Source of the DNA: Lactobacillus jensenii DSM 20557
GTDB lineage: Bacteria > Bacillota > Bacilli > Lactobacillales > Lactobacillaceae
Assembly: GCF_001436455.1 (NCBI RefSeq)
Contig: NZ_AYYU01000004.1
Span: 1 to 64,000 of the forward strand
Direction: 5' to 3'
DNA: 64,000 nucleotides
Of the stretch, positions 58,560 through 64,000 are shown piece after piece (the first letter of the stretch is position 1; the number at the start of each line of letters is the position of its first letter). The notes under the pieces were generated by a model. The model searched no databases, was not told where the DNA came from, and saw nothing but the letters and a program-made list of their open reading frames with translations. The position numbers and the translations under genes were made by a program.

Positions 58560-58590
58560 AAAAGACAGTTTCACGTGAAACTGTCTTTTT
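58558..58590. terminator. Bidirectional terminator built on a parS-like palindrome
   Basis: AAAAAAGACAGTTTCAC pairs with GTGAAACTGTCTTTTT. It ends the ClC gene and the convergent purine permease gene; its apex is the parS-like core. Confidence 0.9.
58567..58582. other. parS-like site 6
   Basis: AGTTTCACGTGAAACT is a perfect palindrome and matches 14 of 16 parS positions, including the full TTTCACGTGAAA core. It is the top of the terminator hairpin. Confidence 0.7.
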
Positions 58591-58593
58591 GTT

Positions 58594-59904
58594 TTAAATG
58601 TTAATAATCCAAAGATAAATAATAAAAATGAAGAATAATCCATACATAATTGGTGAAACTTCTTTACCTCTTTTAGAAGCTAGCATAGTAATAGGATAAG
58701 TAATCATACCTAGAGCCAAACCATCAGAGATTGAATAAGTAAGTGGCATACCTAAGACAATTAAGAATGCAGGTAAAGCAACTTCGAACTTATCCCAATT
58801 GATTTTAGCTAAATTACTTGCCATTAAAACACCAACAATGATTAAAGCAGGGGCGGTAACAGTAGTTGGAATTACTGTTAACAATGGACTGAAAAACATA
58901 GCGATTAAGAACCAAAATCCAACAAAGACTGCAGTTAAACCAGTCTTACCGCCCATAGCAATCCCTGAACTTGATTCAACAACAGTTCCAAGAGGTGAAA
59001 CACCGAAAATAGAGCTGATAATCATTCCAATAGAATCACTCATTAAAGCTTTACCGATTCTAGGAATTTTACCATCTTTATTTGCTAAACCAGCTTGTTG
59101 AGTCATACCAATTAAAGTACCAGCAGTATCAAAGAAGGTAACTAATAAGAAAGTAATAACAACAATAGCCATTTGAACGGTATTAACATTACCTAAGTGA
59201 GTAACTGCTTGACCAAAGCTAGGAGCGATTGAAGGTGGCATAGAAATAAATTCTTTAGGTAAAGGAATTTGGCCAATTAAAATTCCAAAGATTGCGGTAA
59301 CAACCATCCCAATAAAAATAGAACCAGGCACCCCAAGACACATTAAAACAATGGTAACCAATAGTCCGAATACAGCAATCCAAACGGCCGGATTAGAAAA
59401 ACTACCCAAACCAACTAATGATGAATCAGAGTTAACAATTAATTTACCGTTTTGTAGACCGATAAAAGCAATAAAAATCCCAATTCCAGCACTGATAGCA
59501 TATTTTAAATCTTGGGGGATGGCATTAATAACGATTTCTCTTAATTTGAAAATAGTTATTAAAACAAATAATAGTGAAGCAACTAACACACCAGCTAAAG
59601 CTGTTTCCCAAGATATTTTCATTCCTTGGCATACAGTATAAGCAAAAAATGAAGCGCTTCCTAAAGTAGGTGCTAACGCAATAGGGTAATTAGCAACAAG
59701 TCCCATTACTATACTACCTAAGGCACTTGCGAGAACTAAAGCGGTAAACACAGTACCTTTTCCCATGCCACTAGCAGTTAAAATATTGGGTACAACAAAT
59801 AACATATAACTCAAGCTAACGAAGGTAGTTAAACTGGCAATTAGTTCAGTTTTAAAACTAGTACCTTGTTCATCTAGCTTAAAGAAACGATTAATATTTT
59901 TCAT
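58594..59904 (-). CDS. AzgA-like purine permease
   Basis: A 436-residue NCS2-family transporter of the AzgA/PbuG group (guanine, hypoxanthine or adenine). Key stretches ALAPTLGSASFFAYTVCQG, TFFDTAGTLIGMTQQAGL and STTVVESSSGIA-type (GTVVESSSGIAMGGKTGLTAVFVG) are those of the substrate-binding helices. The start follows GGAGGGA; a longer reading includes terminator sequence. Close paralog of the next gene. Confidence 0.88.
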   Translation of the reverse strand: MKNINRFFKLDEQGTSFKTELIASLTTFVSLSYMLFVVPNILTASGMGKGTVFTALVLASALGSIVMGLVANYPIALAPTLGSASFFAYTVCQGMKISWETALAGVLVASLLFVLITIFKLREIVINAIPQDLKYAISAGIGIFIAFIGLQNGKLIVNSDSSLVGLGSFSNPAVWIAVFGLLVTIVLMCLGVPGSIFIGMVVTAIFGILIGQIPLPKEFISMPPSIAPSFGQAVTHLGNVNTVQMAIVVITFLLVTFFDTAGTLIGMTQQAGLANKDGKIPRIGKALMSDSIGMIISSIFGVSPLGTVVESSSGIAMGGKTGLTAVFVGFWFLIAMFFSPLLTVIPTTVTAPALIIVGVLMASNLAKINWDKFEVALPAFLIVLGMPLTYSISDGLALGMITYPITMLASKRGKEVSPIMYGLFFIFIIYLWIINI

Positions 59905-59919
59905 GATTCCCTCCATATG

Positions 59920-59953
59920 AAAAAAACTAATGTATCTAGTATACATTAGTTTA
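59920..59953 (-). terminator. Hairpin between the two purine permease genes
   Basis: ACTAATGTAT pairs with ATACATTAGT, then seven T on the minus strand. The T run ends only six bases before the RBS of the following permease gene, so it ends the upstream gene and may control entry into the second. Confidence 0.8.
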
Positions 59954-59999
59954 ACATAAAGACGAGCCTAAATTTATTTACTGAATATATATGTTCAGA

Positions 60000-61307
60000 T
60001 TAAGCGTTAAGTACCCACATAAAAATAATGAAAATAAAGAATAGTACCCACATCATTGGGCTAATTTCTTTACCACGTTTTGCGGCAATCATAGTAATAG
60101 GGTAAGTAATCATTCCCCATGAAAGACCATCAGAGATTGAATAAGTAAGTGGCATACCAATTACGATTAAGAAGGCAGGAACAGCAATTTCTAGTTTAGT
60201 CCAATCAACCTTAGCTAAATTTTGTGCCATTAAGACCCCAACAATAATCAAGGCGGGAGCAGTAACTTGAGTAGTGATTACGCTAAGTAATGGACTGAAA
60301 ATCATAGAAATTAAGAAGAAAATTCCGACAAAAACCGCAGTCAAACCACTCTTACCGCCAACAGCAATTCCGGCACTTGATTCTACATAAGCACCAACTG
60401 GTGAAGTACCTAAAATTGATCCTGCCATCATTGCACCAGAATCTGCAGCAAGTGCGCGACCAACACGTGGCATCTTGTTATCCTTCATTAAACCAGCTTG
60501 ACTAGCTAAACCAATCAAAGTACCAGTGGTATCAAAGAAGGTTACTAATAAGAAGGTTAAGACAATTACCCACATTTGCATTGTATTAATATCACCAATG
60601 TGCTTAAATGCTTGACCAAAAGTTGGGGCAATGCTTGGAGCTGATGAAATAATAGCTGATGGTAATTTGATTTGGCCAGTTAAAATGCCAAAGACCGCTG
60701 CTAAAACCATCCCGATAAAAATTGCACCAGGAATACCCATAATCATTAAAATGATAGTAACAAATAATCCAAAAATGGCAATCCAAACAGTAGGATTCTT
60801 AAGACTGCCGACTGTTACAAAAGTAGATTTACTTGCTTCAACTAATCCGGCATTTGCTAGACCTAAAAAAGCAATAAATAATCCAATTCCGGCACTAATT
60901 GCATGTTTTAAATCAACAGGAATAGCATCAATGATTTTTTCTCTTAATTTGAACATAGTAATTAAAATGAAAATAAATGATGCAACGAAAACTGCAGCTA
61001 AAGCAGTCTGCCATTTAACATGCATACCTAAACAAGCGGTATAAGCAAAAAAAGCGTTAATTCCTAATGCTGGCGCAGTAGCGATAGGATAATTGGAAGC
61101 TAGTCCCATAATAAAACAACCTAAAGCACTAGCTAAGGCAGTAGCTGTAAAGACAGCTCCTTTATCCATTCCACTGACACCTAAAACATTTGGATTAACA
61201 AAAAGGATATAAGACATACTTACAAAAGTTGTAAGTCCGGCCAAAAATTCAATTTTAATATTAGTACCGAGCTTATCTAAATCGAAGTGGTTTCTAATTA
61301 TGTTCAT
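60000..61307 (-). CDS. AzgA-like purine permease, paralog
   Basis: A 435-residue paralog of the preceding permease, roughly two-thirds identical by eye, from a tandem duplication. It keeps ATAPALGINAFFAYTACLG, TFFDTTGTLIGLASQAGL and GAYVESSAGIAVGGKSGLTAVFVG. Differences in the NAFFAYT/SASFFAYT positions suggest different base preference. RBS TAGGAG. It is transcribed before the other permease gene and separated from it by a terminator. Confidence 0.88.
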   Translation of the reverse strand: MNIIRNHFDLDKLGTNIKIEFLAGLTTFVSMSYILFVNPNVLGVSGMDKGAVFTATALASALGCFIMGLASNYPIATAPALGINAFFAYTACLGMHVKWQTALAAVFVASFIFILITMFKLREKIIDAIPVDLKHAISAGIGLFIAFLGLANAGLVEASKSTFVTVGSLKNPTVWIAIFGLFVTIILMIMGIPGAIFIGMVLAAVFGILTGQIKLPSAIISSAPSIAPTFGQAFKHIGDINTMQMWVIVLTFLLVTFFDTTGTLIGLASQAGLMKDNKMPRVGRALAADSGAMMAGSILGTSPVGAYVESSAGIAVGGKSGLTAVFVGIFFLISMIFSPLLSVITTQVTAPALIIVGVLMAQNLAKVDWTKLEIAVPAFLIVIGMPLTYSISDGLSWGMITYPITMIAAKRGKEISPMMWVLFFIFIIFMWVLNA

Positions 61308-61458
61308 TTCTAACTCCTAAGTGATTAAAATTCGGGTATTTACTCAAATAACCTGACTATTAAACTTTATCATTCTTGATTATTGTTGTAAATACGAATA
61401 TTATCAAAATAATATTTAAAAATATTATTTTTGCTCACTAAATAACAATTGCAAATTG

Positions 61459-61487
61459 TTGAAAGCGCTTAATATGGAGTCTATAAT
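61459..61487 (+). promoter_or_regulatory. Lactate oxidase promoter with overlapping cre
   Basis: TTGAAA and TATAAT with 17-base spacing. The -35 is inside TGAAAGCGCTTAAT, a 13-of-14 cre match, so CcpA would block RNA polymerase directly. Confidence 0.8.
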
Positions 61488-61531
61488 TATAGATAAGCTG
61501 TTACTAATTTATAGTAAAGGGGTCAAATACA

Positions 61532-62758
61532 ATGACTGTATATTACAAAGGTTTTCCGCAAAGTGATCGTAATGAAGCGATAAAGATGGTAAATGTTGAT
61601 GAACTAGAAGATAGTGTAAGAAAAGTGATGCCAGAAGCAGCTTACTACTATATTGCTTCGGGTTCTGAAAATGAGTGGACTTGGCGTAACAATACGGCAG
61701 CCTTTAATCATTTTCAAATCGTTCCACGCTCACTAACCAACATGGATAATCCATCAACTGAGACCCAGTTTATGGGGATGGATTTAAAGACACCAATTAT
61801 GATTTGTCCAATTGCTTGTCACGGGATTGCACATAAGGATGCAGAAGTTGCTACTGCACAAGGGGCTAAGGCCGCAGGTGCACTATTTAGTTCAAGTACT
61901 TATGCTAACAGAAGTGTTGAAGATATTGCAACTGCAACTGGTGACTCACCTAAGTTTTTCCAACTTTATTTAAGTAAAGATTGGGACTTCAACAAGATGG
62001 TCTTTGATGCAGTAAAATCAGCTGGTTATAAAGGGATTATGCTAACGGTTGATGCACTTGTTTCAGGATATCGTGAAGCCAATTTAAGAACCAACTTTAC
62101 TTTCCCAGTGCCATTAGATTTCTTTACTAGATATGTTGGTGCTGAAGGGGAAGGGATGAGCGTTGCACAAATGTATGCAAATTCAGCACAGAAGATAGGG
62201 CCAGCAGATGTTGCCAAGATTAAAGAAATGTCTGGCTTACCTGTTTTTGTTAAAGGCGTTATGAATGCTGAAGATGCATATATGGCAATTGGAGCAGGAG
62301 CCGATGGGATTGTCGTTTCTAACCATGGTGGGCGTGAAATTGATACTGCTCCTGCAACAATTGACATGCTTCCAGAAATTGCAGCTGCAGTTAATGGTAG
62401 AGTTCCAATCATCCTTGATTCTGGTGTTCGTCGTGGATCTCATGTCTTTAAAGCTTTAGCTTTAGGTGCTGACTTAGTTGGAATTGGTCGTCCATTCTTA
62501 TATGGATTAGCACTTGGCGGTGCGAAGGGTGTTGAAAGTGTAATTAACCAAATCAACAATGAATTCAAGATTTTGATGCAATTAACTGGTTGCAAGACTG
62601 TTGAAGATGTTAAGCATGCAGATATTCGCCAAATTAATTATACTGCTGACAACTTACCTTCAAATACTGATCCTTCAGTTCGCAGAGCATATCCTGTAAC
62701 TAAAGAAAATCAAATGGAAGGCACACAAGATGCCGCAACTGGTGCATCAAAGCATTAG
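61532..62758 (+). CDS. lctO: L-lactate oxidase (FMN-dependent alpha-hydroxy acid oxidase)
   Basis: A 408-residue FMN enzyme that oxidises L-lactate to pyruvate with O2, giving H2O2. The catalytic His and the FMN-binding residues lie in VSNHGGREIDTAPAT; PIACHGIAHKDAEVATAQGA and ILDSGVRRGSHVFKALALGADLVGIGRP are the other FMN loops. RBS AAAGGGG. The tail EGTQDAATGASKH repeats the ATGASxH ending found in pyruvate oxidase. With ldhD and pyruvate oxidase it closes a lactate-pyruvate-acetyl phosphate cycle that makes peroxide. Confidence 0.92.
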   Translation: MTVYYKGFPQSDRNEAIKMVNVDELEDSVRKVMPEAAYYYIASGSENEWTWRNNTAAFNHFQIVPRSLTNMDNPSTETQFMGMDLKTPIMICPIACHGIAHKDAEVATAQGAKAAGALFSSSTYANRSVEDIATATGDSPKFFQLYLSKDWDFNKMVFDAVKSAGYKGIMLTVDALVSGYREANLRTNFTFPVPLDFFTRYVGAEGEGMSVAQMYANSAQKIGPADVAKIKEMSGLPVFVKGVMNAEDAYMAIGAGADGIVVSNHGGREIDTAPATIDMLPEIAAAVNGRVPIILDSGVRRGSHVFKALALGADLVGIGRPFLYGLALGGAKGVESVINQINNEFKILMQLTGCKTVEDVKHADIRQINYTADNLPSNTDPSVRRAYPVTKENQMEGTQDAATGASKH

Positions 62759-62798
62759 AAAAATATTATAATAAACAACTCAAACAAACTATCTACTC

Positions 62799-62833
62799 AA
62801 AGAGCCTTACGTGTTATATGTAAAGCTCTTTTT
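62799..62833 (+). terminator. Lactate oxidase terminator
   Basis: AAAGAGCCTTAC pairs with GTAAAGCTCTTT with a single internal mismatch, followed by T. Confidence 0.7.
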
Positions 62834-62924
62834 GTTTGGCAAACTTAAATATTTGCTTTTTTTATGATAAAATTTAATTGAAAAGGCTTACATGCCCTAC
62901 AGAAAAGAGGGGAAGTGGTTTGGA

Positions 62925-63793
62925 ATGTCAGAATTATTAAAAGTGGTAGATGCAAGTAAAAAATATGATACTCATATATTATGGCAAAATGTCAATGTTG
63001 TAATAAATACTGGAGAAATCGTTGGTCTAGTTGGCAAGAATGGGTCAGGAAAAACCACCTTTATTAAATCAATTTTAGGTGTTAGCAAATTAAATACAGG
63101 ATATGTTGAATATTGTGGGAGAAAAGATTATTTAACTTCTGCAAAACTAAAAAAGAAATTGGCTTTTTACTTGAGATTCCTGTATTTGAATATTTATCTG
63201 CTAAAGATAACTTAAAATTGATTGCAATGTATGAAAATATAAATATGTCAGAAGCAGAAATTGCCAAGCTATTAAGGTTAGTAGAGCTGTCTCCGGATTC
63301 CACTAAAAAAGCTAAAGCTTTTTCATTTGGTATGCAATAAAGACTTAGATTAGCAATAGCTATGTTACAAAAGAGAAAATTATTATTGCTTGATGAACCA
63401 ACTGTTGGCTTGGATCCTAAAGGAATAGATATTTTTTATAAATTAATAAAAAGATTAGCTGATGAAGAAGGGACAGCATTTATAATTTCTAGCCATCAAT
63501 TAAAAGAAATTGATACGGTAGTAACACGCTATTTGTTGATAAAAGACGCTCAATTAATTGAACGTAAAGATATATTTGACAAAAAAATTGAAATAATTTT
63601 GAGTTCAGAGAATTGGAATGAAGATAAAACTAGAACTCTTTCTCAATCTACTAATGCAAAAATAATAGATAAAAACATTGTGGTTGTAAACAATGATGAG
63701 GAATTAGTAAAAGTCATAAATGAGGTTAACAAGCTTCACGGCAATGTAGAAAAAGTAAAAAGAAACTTCGAGTATCAAAAGGAGTTGTACTAA
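62925..63793 (+). pseudogene. ABC transporter ATP-binding protein, frameshifted and with internal stop
   Basis: An ABC ATPase of the bacitracin/lantibiotic-export type read in pieces. The first piece has Walker A GLVGKNGSGKTTF; after LTSAKLKK the frame changes at CT A AAA AAG and continues as KEIGFLLEIPVFEYLSAKDNL... KAFSFGMQ; there a TAA stands where CAA or AAA is expected (FGMQ-stop-RLRLA), and the third piece has Walker B LLLLDEPTVGLD and the switch His in ISSHQ. About 289 residues in all, otherwise well preserved, so the decay is recent. A partial permease gene follows by one base. Confidence 0.88.
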
Positions 63794-63794
63794 A

Positions 63795-64000
63795 ATGCTT
63801 GTACGTTCAGAACTATTTAAATTAATAAAGAAAAAAATGTATATTCTCCCAATTCTCATTGCCTTTCTTCCGCTAGTTCTTGCAATAATTATATATATTA
63901 ATCCAAAAGATTTACATATAAGTGGGGAATTTTCAAGTATCTCATTTGGATTGTCGATGTGGCAGTTTTTATGGGCGGTTTTTTTGCCACAATTAGTAGT
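63795..64000 (+). CDS. ABC transporter permease, cut by the window end
   Basis: The first 68 codons read MLVRSELFKLIKKKMYILPILIAFLPLVLAIIIYINPKD..., a short basic N-terminus and one membrane helix followed by an extracytoplasmic loop, typical of ABC-2-type permeases (LanF/BcrB-like) that partner the ATPase upstream. The start lies one base after the ATPase stop. The rest is outside the window. Confidence 0.75.
   Translation, partial: MLVRSELFKLIKKKMYILPILIAFLPLVLAIIIYINPKDLHISGEFSSISFGLSMWQFLWAVFLPQLV

Noticed and set aside
61320-61405. CGAA-containing words before the purine permease gene as PurBoxes
   Set aside because: The two words are about 55 bases apart and only loosely match the PurR box pair, which needs closer inverted spacing.

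Overview
The window is chromosomal DNA of a low-GC lactic acid bacterium. The D-lactate dehydrogenase, pyruvate oxidase with lactate oxidase, rib operon, cellobiose PTS and tRNA/rRNA-type gene neighbourhoods point to Lactobacillus in the acidophilus/johnsonii/gasseri group; I cannot fix the species from sequence alone. It spans the chromosomal replication origin: dnaA, dnaN, the S4-domain gene, recF, gyrB and gyrA run leftward, while rpmH, rnpA, yidC, mnmE and mnmG run rightward, with DnaA boxes on both sides of dnaA and a DnaA-trio-like element between dnaA and dnaN.

Layout. 1-4.7 kb: a tRNA end, a small cytochrome b5-like protein, a flavin fumarate reductase with its divergent LysR regulator and a Rex-like box, and BrnQ. 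4.8-8.4 kb: an FMN-riboswitch-controlled riboflavin operon (ribD, ribE, ribBA, ribH) whose last gene is split by a -1 frame change at A AAA AAG. 8.5-22.2 kb: ldhD, an aquaporin, HAD phosphatase, two small membrane proteins, aldo/keto reductase, a PLD-helicase, exonuclease III, a sulfur amino acid PLP enzyme with a cysteine/methionine-rich leader peptide, an Rrf2-regulated oxidoreductase, an SGNH hydrolase and a possible HEPN protein. 22.3-28.2 kb: a cellobiose-type PTS, its GntR regulator, a Cof phosphatase and a 6-phospho-beta-glucosidase, tied together by a shared operator. 28.3-32.9 kb: a membrane protein with a Ser/Asp linker, a dead M20 peptidase, a HigBA module, tRNA-Thr, an MgtC-like protein and a lipase-like protein. 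33-48.9 kb: dnaB-rplI-gdpP, rpsF-ssb-rpsR, gyrAB, recF, dnaN, dnaA, oriC, rpmH-rnpA-yidC. 49-64 kb: mnmE-mnmG, pyruvate oxidase, gnd, an AEC permease, a ClC channel, two NCS2 purine permeases, lactate oxidase and a decayed ABC transporter ATPase followed by a truncated permease.

How the parts fit. Redox and overflow metabolism is the main theme outside the replication core: D-lactate dehydrogenase, fumarate reductase, pyruvate oxidase and lactate oxidase manage NADH, pyruvate and lactate, all with catabolite (cre) or redox (Rex-like) sites at their promoters. Riboflavin made by the rib operon would supply their flavin cofactors. Six parS-like sequences are scattered over about 49 kb around the origin, two of them built into terminator hairpins.

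The observations I rate highest are the leader-peptide attenuator in front of the cystathionine synthase/lyase gene (Cys-Cys and Met-Met-Cys codons, alternative base pairing with a terminator), the near-identical GASAH/GASKH C-terminal tails of pyruvate oxidase and lactate oxidase, the in-frame A AAA AAG slippery heptamer at the break in ribH, and the parS-terminator hybrids. All coordinates of short motifs were counted by eye and may be off by a base.
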